A DNA stretch of 10,000 nt from the NCBI GenBank assembly GCA_020217065.1, contig JAIWOB010000062.1, positions 1 through 10,000 on the forward strand. Direction: 5' to 3'. The DNA is from Chloroflexota bacterium. Lineage in GTDB: Bacteria > Chloroflexota > Anaerolineae > Anaerolineales > Villigracilaceae. The first letter of the stretch is position 1. Each line of letters opens with the position of its first letter. This document shows positions 1-5,744 of the stretch, piece after piece. The translations under genes and the position numbers were made by a program. The notes beneath the pieces are model-generated. The model saw only the letters and a list, made by a program, of their open reading frames with translations, ran no database searches and was not told the DNA's origin.

Positions 1-2064
1 TTCACCCGCAATCCCTCCACCGGCGAGAAGCTGATGATGGGCGAGTACCTGCTCAACGCGCAAGGCGAGGATGTCGTCGCTGGAATCCGCAACGCCGACC
101 CCATCATCCATCTCAAAGACCAGATGCCCGCCGCCTATAAGCAGTTCATGGACATCACCGCCAAACTCGAAAAGCACTACCGCGATATGCAGGATGTGGA
201 GTTCACCATCGAGCGCGGCAAATTGTGGATGCTCCAGACCCGCGTGGGCAAGCGCACCGCCAAAGCCGCCGTCAAGATGGCTGTGGATATGGCGAATGAA
301 AAACTCATCACCCGCGAAGAAGCCGTCAAGCGCGTCACGCCCGAACAAGTGGACGCCCTGCTTCATCCGCAGTACGACCCTGCCGCCGTTGAACAGGCGG
401 AAAAGGAAGGCAAGTTCCTCGCCAAAGGCGTGAACGCCTCTCCCGGCGCGGCGGTTGGTCAGGTGTACTTCGACGCCGACACCACTGAAAAGATGGCGAA
501 GGAACACGGTCAGAAGACTCTCATGGTCCGCCCCTTCACCAAGCCCGACGACGTTCACGGCATGATTGCCGCCCAGGGCGTGCTGACCAGCGAAGGCGGC
601 GCAACCTCTCACGCGGCGGTTGTCGCCCGCCAGTTCGGCATCCCCTGCGTGGTCGGCGCTTCCGCCATCAAGATTGACCTCGAAAAACGCGAAATGCAGG
701 TCGGCGACAAAGTTGTCAAGGAAGGCGAATGGATTTCCGTTGACGGCACCACCGGCAAGGTCTTCATTGGTCAAATCCCGATGACCACCCCCTCGCTCGA
801 AGAGCAGACCGAACTGATGACCCTCCTCCAGTGGGCGGATGAAATCTCCTCCCGCAAGGGCATCCGCGTGGATTCCAACGGCAAGCCGATGCGCGGCTTG
901 CAGGTTTGGGCGAACGCCGATTATCCGAAAGACGCGCGGCGCGCCCGCTCCTACGGCGCTGTGGGCATCGGTCTCTGCCGCACGGAGCATATGTTCTTTG
1001 AGCCGGAGCGCCTGCCCATCGTTCAGCGTATGATTCTCGCCGAAACGTCCGAAGAGCGCACCGCCGCCTTGAACGAGCTCCTGCCTTCCCAGCGCGCGGA
1101 TTTCGACGGCTTGTTCGAGGCGATGGACGGCTATCCCGTCATCATCCGTTTGATTGACCCGCCGCTCCATGAGTTCATGCCCGATGAAGAAAAACTCCTG
1201 CGCGAAGTGATTGAAATGCAGGTGAAAGGTCAAACTGAAGGCTTGAAGGAAAAGGAGAACCTGCTTGAAGCCGTCAAGGGAATGCACGAATCCAACCCGA
1301 TGATGGGTCTGCGCGGCGTCCGTTTGAGCATTGTCATGCCCGAAATTGTGGAAATGCAAGTGCGCGCGATTATGGAAGCCGCCGCCGATTGCACCCTGCG
1401 CGGCGTGGTCGCCAAGCCCGAAGTGATGATTCCGCTGACCGGCACGGTGAAGGAATTGGAATGGATTCAGCCGCGCCTTGAGCGCATCGCCGCCGCCGTC
1501 ATGGCTGAGAAGAACGTCAAGTTCGAATACAAGTTCGGCACGATGATTGAAATTCCGCGCGCAGCCGTCACCGCCGGCGAAATCGCCCAGAAGGCGGAGT
1601 TCTTCTCCTTCGGCACCAACGACCTGACCCAGATGACCTACGGCTACTCCCGCGACGACGCCGAGCGCAACTTCCTGATAACCTACCAGGAGCAGGGCAT
1701 TCTCGAAAAGAATCCCTTCCAGACGATTGACCGCGCCGGCGTCGGCAAGTTGATGCAATGGGCAATCCAGGAAGGACGCAAGACCCGCCCGAATCTTGAA
1801 GTGGGCATCTGCGGCGAACACGGCGGCGACCCGAATTCCGTGGAGTGGTGTTTCCTGATTGGCAACAACTACGTTTCCTGCTCGCCCTTCCGCGTGCCGA
1901 TTGCCCGCCTTGCGGCTGCTCATGCGGCGCTCGACCATGCCGTCAAGCCCGCACCCAAGGCTGCGGCTGTCAAAAAGCCCGCTGCGGCATCGTCTTCGAA
2001 GGGTAAGAAAGTCGTCAAGAAAGTTGCAAAGAAAGCGGTCAAGAAGACTGCGAAGAAGAAGTAG
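1..2064 (+). CDS. ppdK: Pyruvate, phosphate dikinase, 5'-truncated by the window edge
   Basis: PPDK interconverts pyruvate + ATP + Pi and PEP + AMP + PPi in the cytoplasm, in glycolysis or gluconeogenesis. The reading frame is open from base 1, ahead of the first Met, and starts FTRNPSTGEK, so the N-terminal part of the ATP-grasp domain lies outside the window; 687 residues are visible. The swivelling phosphohistidine domain shows GGATSHAAVVAR, with the catalytic His at codon 610-612 and the regulatory-type Thr two residues before it. The PEP-binding TIM barrel shows GLCRTEHMFF, NPMMGLRGVRLS, GTMIEIPRAA and FSFGTNDLTQM. The catalytic Cys is in GICGEHGGDP (codon 1810-1812). All key residues are intact, so the enzyme should be active. 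The normal family C-terminus (SPFRVPIARLAAAHAAL) is followed by an unusual 41-residue tail with 16 lysines (codons 1939-2061). A strong terminator follows the TAG stop. Confidence 0.97.
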   Translation, partial: FTRNPSTGEKLMMGEYLLNAQGEDVVAGIRNADPIIHLKDQMPAAYKQFMDITAKLEKHYRDMQDVEFTIERGKLWMLQTRVGKRTAKAAVKMAVDMANEKLITREEAVKRVTPEQVDALLHPQYDPAAVEQAEKEGKFLAKGVNASPGAAVGQVYFDADTTEKMAKEHGQKTLMVRPFTKPDDVHGMIAAQGVLTSEGGATSHAAVVARQFGIPCVVGASAIKIDLEKREMQVGDKVVKEGEWISVDGTTGKVFIGQIPMTTPSLEEQTELMTLLQWADEISSRKGIRVDSNGKPMRGLQVWANADYPKDARRARSYGAVGIGLCRTEHMFFEPERLPIVQRMILAETSEERTAALNELLPSQRADFDGLFEAMDGYPVIIRLIDPPLHEFMPDEEKLLREVIEMQVKGQTEGLKEKENLLEAVKGMHESNPMMGLRGVRLSIVMPEIVEMQVRAIMEAAADCTLRGVVAKPEVMIPLTGTVKELEWIQPRLERIAAAVMAEKNVKFEYKFGTMIEIPRAAVTAGEIAQKAEFFSFGTNDLTQMTYGYSRDDAERNFLITYQEQGILEKNPFQTIDRAGVGKLMQWAIQEGRKTRPNLEVGICGEHGGDPNSVEWCFLIGNNYVSCSPFRVPIARLAAAHAALDHAVKPAPKAAAVKKPAAASSSKGKKVVKKVAKKAVKKTAKKK

Positions 2065-2085
2065 TCAGTAATCGGCTTGCAGCGT

Positions 2086-2119
2086 AGACCTCCGGCGAGA
2101 GCCGGGGGTCTGTTTTTTT
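2086..2119 (+). terminator. Intrinsic terminator of the PPDK gene
   Basis: An 11-bp stem (AGACCTCCGGC, 2086-2096, pairing with GCCGGGGGTCT, 2101-2111, with one G-T pair) closes a GAGA tetraloop. It is followed by G and seven T residues (2113-2119). It begins 21 bp after the PPDK stop codon. There is no T tract in the minus direction, so it should act on plus-strand transcripts only and not terminate hemW. Confidence 0.93.
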
Positions 2120-2165
2120 CGCGGAGAATTTCGTCCTGTTTTATTTTGCGTCGAGATAAGCGGCG

Positions 2166-3410
2166 CTACACAAATTTTTGAAACGCGCGATTCCCCAACA
2201 GCCTGCCGCGTCGGGTCAGGCGGTAGCTTTCCCCGTTTTGTTCAAGCAGCCCGTCGCGGATTAATTCCCCGATTTCTTTGGGAAAAACCTCCAGCAGCCC
2301 GCGCCCGAAGCGGGATTTGAAGTCCGCGTTCGAAACGCCCGCCTCCGTCAAGCGCAGGTTGTTAATCATGTAATCGGAAATGTCGTCTTGCTCCGTCTGC
2401 TTGTGTTTGTTTACGACGGTGGGGGAGAGGGGAAAATGGGCAATTGGAAATTGCAAATTGACAAGCCGTTCAATATAGGTTTTGATTCGCAGGACATTCG
2501 AATATCTGTACCCGTTGGCGTAGCCGTGCGCGCCCGCGCCGAAGCCGAGATAGGGGAGAGAGCGCCAGTATTGCAGGTTGTGACGGCACATGAATTCTGA
2601 ATTCTGAATTTTGAATTCTGAATTTGCTTTCGCCCAATTGGAGATTTCGTACTGTGTGTAGCCAGATTTGGAAAGATAATCCATCGCCCATTCGTACATT
2701 TCGGCGGCAAGGTCGGGGTCGGGGATGGGCAGCAGCCCTTTGTTTGCCCACCTGCCAAACGGAGTCCCATGCTCCAGAGTCAGCGCGTAGGCGGAGATGT
2801 GTTCGGGGCGCAGGTCCAATGCGCGCGCGAGGGTCGTCTTCCACGAGGCGAGAGTCTGCTGCGGCAAGCCGTAAATCAGGTCGAGGTTGAGATTGTCGAA
2901 GCCCGCTTTTCTCGCGTCCGCCACGGATTGGATGACGGCGAAAAAATCGTGGACGCGCTCCAACATCCGCAGTTCTTCGGTATTCGCGGACTGAACTCCG
3001 AGGCTGACGCGGTTGATTCCCGTCTCGCGCAGCCGTTTCAACTGTTCCGCGTTCACCGTGCCGGGGTTGGCTTCGATGGTGATTTCAACGTCGGGCGCGA
3101 AGGCAAAGAATTTGCGGAGAGTCTTGAGTATCGAGTCGAATTGCTCCGGCGCGAGCAGCGAGGGAGTCCCTCCGCCGAAGAAGACGGTTTTTATGGTCGG
3201 ACAGTCGGATGGCCGGATAGTCTGATAGTCGGATAGTCTGATAGTCGGGTGGTCGGATAGGACGAGTTCGATTTCCCGTAAGAGCGCGTTTACGTAGGCG
3301 GGTATCAGCGCTTCCTGACCGGCGTAGGTATTAAAGTCGCAATACGCGCAGCGATGTTTGCAGAAGGGGATGTGTATGTAAACGGATACGGGGGACGGGA
3401 AATGAGACAT
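2166..3410 (-). CDS. hemW: HemW-type radical SAM protein (heme chaperone / coproporphyrinogen III oxidase-like)
   Basis: A radical SAM enzyme of the HemN/HemW family. HemW is a cytoplasmic [4Fe-4S] protein thought to bind heme and deliver it to respiratory enzymes; it is often misannotated as oxygen-independent coproporphyrinogen III oxidase. The cluster motif CKHRCAYC lies at C17, C21 and C24 close to the N-terminus, as in HemW. It is followed by FFGGGTPSLL (about 77-86), ITIEANPGT, RVSLGVQS and the HemW-typical HNLQYW (277-282). The C-terminus has the expected winged-helix-like part (LRLTEAGV to RRGRLLGNRAF). The 414-residue length is slightly above usual because of three repeat-coded in-frame insertions: about residues 51-72, 263-274 and 317-326. 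ATG at 3410 lies 9 bp after the TAA of the upstream gene, so the two are probably co-transcribed. The local ribosome site is weak (GGCGGAC), which suggests translational coupling. The stop is TAG. Confidence 0.93.
   Translation of the reverse strand: MSHFPSPVSVYIHIPFCKHRCAYCDFNTYAGQEALIPAYVNALLREIELVLSDHPTIRLSDYQTIRPSDCPTIKTVFFGGGTPSLLAPEQFDSILKTLRKFFAFAPDVEITIEANPGTVNAEQLKRLRETGINRVSLGVQSANTEELRMLERVHDFFAVIQSVADARKAGFDNLNLDLIYGLPQQTLASWKTTLARALDLRPEHISAYALTLEHGTPFGRWANKGLLPIPDPDLAAEMYEWAMDYLSKSGYTQYEISNWAKANSEFKIQNSEFMCRHNLQYWRSLPYLGFGAGAHGYANGYRYSNVLRIKTYIERLVNLQFPIAHFPLSPTVVNKHKQTEQDDISDYMINNLRLTEAGVSNADFKSRFGRGLLEVFPKEIGELIRDGLLEQNGESYRLTRRGRLLGNRAFQKFV
2433..2460. repeat. Heptamer tandem repeat inside hemW (third array)
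   Basis: On the plus strand, four 7-bp units: AAAATGG, GCAATTG, GAAATTG, CAAATTG. Read on the coding (minus) strand they are CAATTTG, CAATTTC, CAATTGC and a degenerate CCATTTT. They code for about residues 317-326 of HemW (VNLQFPIAHF), in a stretch after YIERL that usually varies in length in the family. The array leaves the frame open. Confidence 0.6.
2590..2624. repeat. Heptamer tandem repeat inside hemW (second array)
   Basis: Five contiguous 7-bp units on the plus strand: ATGAATT, CTGAATT, CTGAATT, TTGAATT, CTGAATT. On the coding strand the unit is AATTCAG. It encodes NSEFKIQNSEF, inserted between ISNWAKA and MCRHNLQYW, directly ahead of the conserved HNxxYW motif. Homologues normally run from the NWA segment to CRHN with only a few residues between, so this is an in-frame addition of about ten residues. 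Confidence 0.85.
3197..3260. repeat. Octamer tandem repeat inside hemW (first array)
   Basis: Eight contiguous 8-bp units on the plus strand: TCGGACAG, TCGGATGG, CCGGATAG, TCTGATAG, TCGGATAG, TCTGATAG, TCGGGTGG, TCGGATAG. Because 3 x 8 bp is 8 codons, the protein shows an 8-residue period (LSDHPTIR, LSDYQTIR, PSDCPTIK) at about residues 51-74. The insertion lies in the loop between the first helix (NALLREIELV) and the strand TVFFGGGTPS of the radical SAM barrel. Confidence 0.88.
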
Positions 3411-3419
3411 GTCCGCCGT

Positions 3420-4493
3420 TTACATCCCCTGCGATTTGACCAGCTCCACGCCGAGCGCGGCGAGTTCTTCCGCTTCGTCCGGGTTGAGCATGGCGGGCGC
3501 GGCGAGGTAAACGCCCCGCGGGCTGAACAATACGACGAGTTGGGAGAAGCCCGTCCCCGATTGAAACTGCTTGAGCGGATGACGCTCGCCCCAGTTCGCC
3601 AGCGGATTTTGCGTCCAGGGGTTGAGAATCCGCCGCGCTTCCGCCGGGTCGTTGGTGAACGCCATGAAATGTTTTGCCAGCGCGGGGGAGAGTGCTTCGT
3701 AGCCCTGCGCTTTGTCCCTGCCCGGCGTGTCTTCTTCCGAAAAGCCGTAGAGCGAAAGGGATTGACGGAAGAGCATGTTCGAGAGGGGAGCCAAAAACCC
3801 GCCCGTAGATTGTCCCTCCGCTTTTTGGGCAAGGTAGAGAAAGCCGCCCTGAGTCTTGAAATTGGGGGAGAACCAGCGCGTCGCGGGCGAAGTCCCAATC
3901 CCGATGGGCTGCAATTCCCAGCGGACTCCGTCGGTCTCGCGCGGTTCGGCGGCGCCCATTTGCTCCAGTTGCGCTTGCGCCGCCATCGCCCCGATTTTCG
4001 GCGCGGCGCGGAAGACGCCCTGCGGGGTCGCGTCGAAGGCTTCGGGCAGCCCGATGAAGGCGCGCAGTTCGCCCGCGATTTTTTGTTTGCGGAAAGAGCC
4101 GCTGGAATAGAAGGAACGGAAGGGGACTTGTCCGCCGTCTTTTAAGTCCGCCACCACGCGATAAGTCGCGCTTGTGCTTCCGCTGTCCGTGTCCCGCGAA
4201 ATGTGGCTTTCCACGCGGATGGTTTGAATCTCGTCGAAGCGGATTTCCTTTGTGGAGTGAAAGAGCAGGGAGCGGTAATCGAGCGTGAGCAGCCGGGCGG
4301 ATTTGTCCGCCGTGATGGTCAGGGCGTAGTTAAGCGTCAGCAGCAGCGCCCCCGCGACGAGGGCGGCGACGGCGCCATACCAATAAGGCGAAGAGAAGTT
4401 GAAGACGAGACGGTACGCGCCGTAGCCCAGCGCCGCTAAGCCGGTCAGCCAGCCGAGGTAGGGATAATCGCGGATTTTGAGTTCGTTTTCCAT
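3420..4493 (-). CDS. Uncharacterised membrane-anchored protein with two N-terminal TM helices
   Basis: 357 residues with ATG at 4493. This start is preferred over an upstream in-frame ATG at 4556 because AAGGGAGG lies 6 nt before it and the protein then begins MENELKIRDYPYLGW. Two hydrophobic segments follow, at about residues 13-31 (LTGLAALGYGAYRLVF) and 38-55 (YGAVAALVAGALLLTLNYAL), joined by a short NFSSPYWY loop. The next part (ALTITADKSARLLTLDYRSLLFHSTKEIRFDEIQTIRVE) has the alternating pattern of a bacterial PH-like beta domain after a paired TM hairpin; this is an inference from pattern, not a family match. The remaining 200 or so residues appear soluble, with Pro/Gly-rich loops, and I do not recognise them. 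The stop is TAA, 9 bp before hemW, so an operon is likely. Nothing in the sequence shows a role in heme handling. Confidence 0.82.
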   Translation of the reverse strand: MENELKIRDYPYLGWLTGLAALGYGAYRLVFNFSSPYWYGAVAALVAGALLLTLNYALTITADKSARLLTLDYRSLLFHSTKEIRFDEIQTIRVESHISRDTDSGSTSATYRVVADLKDGGQVPFRSFYSSGSFRKQKIAGELRAFIGLPEAFDATPQGVFRAAPKIGAMAAQAQLEQMGAAEPRETDGVRWELQPIGIGTSPATRWFSPNFKTQGGFLYLAQKAEGQSTGGFLAPLSNMLFRQSLSLYGFSEEDTPGRDKAQGYEALSPALAKHFMAFTNDPAEARRILNPWTQNPLANWGERHPLKQFQSGTGFSQLVVLFSPRGVYLAAPAMLNPDEAEELAALGVELVKSQGM

Positions 4494-4499
4494 GAGCGG

Positions 4500-4507
4500 C
4501 CTCCCTT
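4500..4507 (-). promoter_or_regulatory. Ribosome binding site deciding the start of the membrane protein
   Basis: Read on the minus strand this is AAGGGAGG, six bases before ATG at 4493. The upstream in-frame ATG at 4556 has no comparable site and would lie over the candidate promoter, so 4493 is the better start. Confidence 0.75.
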
Positions 4508-4546
4508 CAAAGGACCGTTGACCTCGAAACGCCCAAATCGTTTCGC

Positions 4547-4555
4547 ATTGTATCA
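4547..4555 (-). promoter_or_regulatory. Candidate extended -10 promoter for the membrane protein-hemW unit
   Basis: The minus strand reads TGATACAAT, which fits an extended -10 element (TGnTATAAT, one mismatch), about 55 bp before the chosen start. No good -35 hexamer is seen at 16-18 bp. The same pattern with one base changed (TGTTACAAT) precedes the beta-helix gene. Confidence 0.4.
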
Positions 4556-4688
4556 CATCGCAAATTCACCATTAAACCGGGCAAGAAGGCTGAATTGCGC
4601 GACGGCGGGAGATAAATCTTTTTTGAAACACGGAGACACAGAGTTGAGCGGGCGATTTATCGCCGCGGAAGCCCGCGCCCGCAAACCT

Positions 4689-4709
4689 CCAATCTCCAAT
4701 TGCCAAGGC
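4689..4709. repeat. CCAATYN heptamer repeat upstream of DUF4160
   Basis: Three 7-bp units: CCAATCT, CCAATTG, CCAAGGC. The same unit type recurs at 5552-5572 (CCAATCC, CCAATTA, CCAACAA). Its inner TTGCCA doubles as a possible -35 element for the downstream gene. Confidence 0.6.
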
Positions 4710-4726
4710 GAAAAAGTAGTTATAAT
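4700..4726 (+). promoter_or_regulatory. Candidate promoter for the DUF4160-DUF2442 pair
   Basis: TTGCCA (4700-4705) and a perfect TATAAT (4721-4726) are separated by 15 bp, slightly shorter than ideal. The predicted start would give a leader of about 30 nt before ATG 4764. The -35 lies inside the CCAATYN heptamer repeat. Confidence 0.45.
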
Positions 4727-4763
4727 AAAGCCGTATTCAAATCTCAATGCTTTGGAACGGCAA

Positions 4764-5009
4764 ATGCCAACCGCATTAAAAATCGGCCCTTATCGCTTTT
4801 ATTTTTACTCTTACGATTGCGTCGAGCCGCGTCACATGCACGTTGACCGCGAGGGCATGAGCGCGAAAATCTGGCTTGACCCCGTCGTATCCCTGGCGGA
4901 AAATCACGGATACAGCCGCAGGGAGTTGCGCGAAATCGAAAGAATTGCAACGGAAAATTTGGAGAAGCTGAGAAATGAATGGGACAACTTCTGTAGCGGT
5001 AACGATTAG
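4764..5009 (+). CDS. DUF4160 domain protein
   Basis: 81 residues and essentially all domain. The start at MPTALKIGPYRFYFYS fits the normal N-terminus of the family; the frame is open further upstream, but that part looks non-coding. Family hallmarks are FYFYSYDCVEPRHMHVDREG (the EPxHxHV core), AKIWLDPV, a Gly-Tyr-Ser turn and the C-terminal helix ELREIERIATENLEKLRNEWDNF. The ribosome site is weak (GGAACGG, about 4 nt before ATG). The last 35 bp overlap the next gene. The family has no firmly established function. It often occurs beside DUF2442 in bacterial genomes, and such pairs are suspected of being toxin-antitoxin-like, which remains an inference. Confidence 0.9.
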   Translation: MPTALKIGPYRFYFYSYDCVEPRHMHVDREGMSAKIWLDPVVSLAENHGYSRRELREIERIATENLEKLRNEWDNFCSGND

Positions 5010-5280
5010 CCTGCCGAGGGTTGTCAACGTCTCTGTGACGGACGACACCTTATCGGTGGATTTGGAAGACGGGCGGACGGTGTCCATCCCGATTGGCTGG
5101 TATCCGCGCCTCGCGCATGGGACTCCCGCCGAGCGCGCCAATGTCCAGATTGCAGGGGCAGGGTTCGGACTTCACTGGCCCGATTTGGATGAAGATATTG
5201 GCGTGGAAGGAATTTTGCTCGGCAGGCGTTCCGCCGAAAGCCCGCAATCGTTCGAGAAATGGCTGCGGGCGAGGAAGTAA
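4975..5280 (+). CDS. DUF2442 domain protein
   Basis: 101 residues. The domain is clear from VSVTDDTLSVDLEDGRTVS, IPIGWYPRL, TPAERAN, and the signature GLHWPDLDEDIGVEGIL, which is close to the C-terminus as usual. ATG 4975 lies 35 bp before the DUF4160 stop, with GGAG about ten bases upstream (4961-4964), so translation of the pair is probably coupled. Later starts would remove part of the first strand. Its function is unknown; as the second gene of the pair it could be an antitoxin or a partner subunit, but the sequence does not show which. A hairpin follows the TAA stop by 7 bp. Confidence 0.92.
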   Translation: MNGTTSVAVTISLPRVVNVSVTDDTLSVDLEDGRTVSIPIGWYPRLAHGTPAERANVQIAGAGFGLHWPDLDEDIGVEGILLGRRSAESPQSFEKWLRARK

Positions 5281-5287
5281 GACGAAA

Positions 5288-5319
5288 AGACCCTAAAGGC
5301 TCGCAAACCTTTAGGGTCT
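5288..5319. terminator. Perfect hairpin between convergent genes, likely two-way terminator
   Basis: A perfect 12-bp inverted repeat (AGACCCTAAAGG, 5288-5299, and CCTTTAGGGTCT, 5308-5319) with an 8-base loop. It sits between the DUF2442 stop (5280) and the stop of the minus-strand TPR remnant (5325). On the minus strand it is followed by TTTT; on the plus strand the following bases are only AT-rich (GATATTTATT). The outer bases AGACCC...GGGTCT match those of the 66-bp palindromic elements at 5482 and 5679. Confidence 0.8.
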
Positions 5320-5481
5320 GATATTTATTCAACGCCCTCCACCGCCTTTCGGACTTCTTTCAAGATTCCGTCTTTGTCGCATTTCGCCAGCTCGTCAAAC
5401 AACCGCAGAACTGACTTGACCACCCCCGCGTGCGGGGCGATTTTGCGCGCTTTTTTGAAGGTCTTTATCCCATCCTGTGCC

Positions 5482-5547
5482 AGACCTGACAGGTTTTCGC
5501 CCCTTGGCTCCTCGCCCGTAAGACTCTCCGTAAAACCTGTCAGGTCT
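5482..5547. repeat. 66-bp palindromic element, copy 1
   Basis: Perfect 16-bp inverted arms, AGACCTGACAGGTTTT (5482-5497) and AAAACCTGTCAGGTCT (5532-5547), enclose a 34-bp loop. On the minus strand the element stays open in the frame of the TPR remnant and encodes DLTGFTES...RGENLSGL. The length is 22 codons, a multiple of three. No target-site duplication is evident. Confidence 0.88.
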
Positions 5548-5551
5548 TTAT

Positions 5552-5572
5552 CCAATCCCCAATTACCAACAA
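5552..5572. repeat. CCAATYN heptamer repeat at the pseudogene frame break
   Basis: Units CCAATCC, CCAATTA and CCAACAA lie 4 bp beyond palindromic copy 1. The frame carrying LDAKGLAISGLLVI and the frame carrying the C-terminal helices meet here, so a gain or loss of a 7-bp unit is a simple explanation for the shift. Confidence 0.6.
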
Positions 5573-5678
5573 CCCTGAAATTGCCAGCCCCTTCGCGTCC
5601 AGCGCGTCGTAATCATCCTCCGTCTTGGCGAGAATCTCATCCGCTTGCGCGATGGCGCGGGTGAAGGCGGAACGCGCA

Positions 5679-5744
5679 AGACCCGTCAGGTTTTCACCGC
5701 GAGACTCCCCGCCCGCAGGACTCTCCGTAAAACCTGACGGGTCT
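5679..5744. repeat. 66-bp palindromic element, copy 2
   Basis: Perfect 16-bp inverted arms, AGACCCGTCAGGTTTT (5679-5694) and AAAACCTGACGGGTCT (5729-5744), enclose a 34-bp loop. It has the same total, arm and loop lengths as copy 1, with 12 of 66 positions different. Four of those differences form two compensated base pairs in the stem. On the minus strand it encodes GFTES...RGENLTGL, in the same phase as copy 1. Confidence 0.88.

Larger units (their letters stand above)
4494..4763. other. Divergent intergenic region with repeat fragments
   Basis: 270 bp between the minus-strand membrane gene and the plus-strand DUF4160 gene. Apart from the candidate promoters it holds a purine-rich phrase GAAACACGGAGACACAGAG (4625-4643), which resembles short dispersed repeats seen in many bacterial genomes. 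It also has a palindrome GGCGATTTATCGCC (4651-4664) and a CCAAT-type heptamer array (4689-4709). Plus-strand frame 3 is open from 4518 into DUF4160, but this upstream part has no protein-like character and is treated as non-coding. Confidence 0.6.

Noticed and set aside
3197..3260. CRISPR-like array
   Set aside because: The units are 8 bp and contiguous with no spacers, inside a well-defined coding gene, so it is a tandem repeat and not a CRISPR.
3354..4145. 263-residue open frame on the plus strand
   Set aside because: It is antisense to the membrane protein and the hemW start. It is Arg/Gly-rich with no motif, a typical shadow in GC-rich DNA.
4651..4664. Palindrome GGCGATTTATCGCC as an operator
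   Set aside because: It is a perfect short inverted repeat with a 2-base centre, but it lies well upstream of the candidate promoter and no regulator is nearby, so an operator role cannot be supported.
4518..4763. Upstream in-frame extension of DUF4160
   Set aside because: The family starts at MPTALKIGPYRF. The extension covers the promoter, repeats and a palindrome, and its translation has no protein-like pattern.
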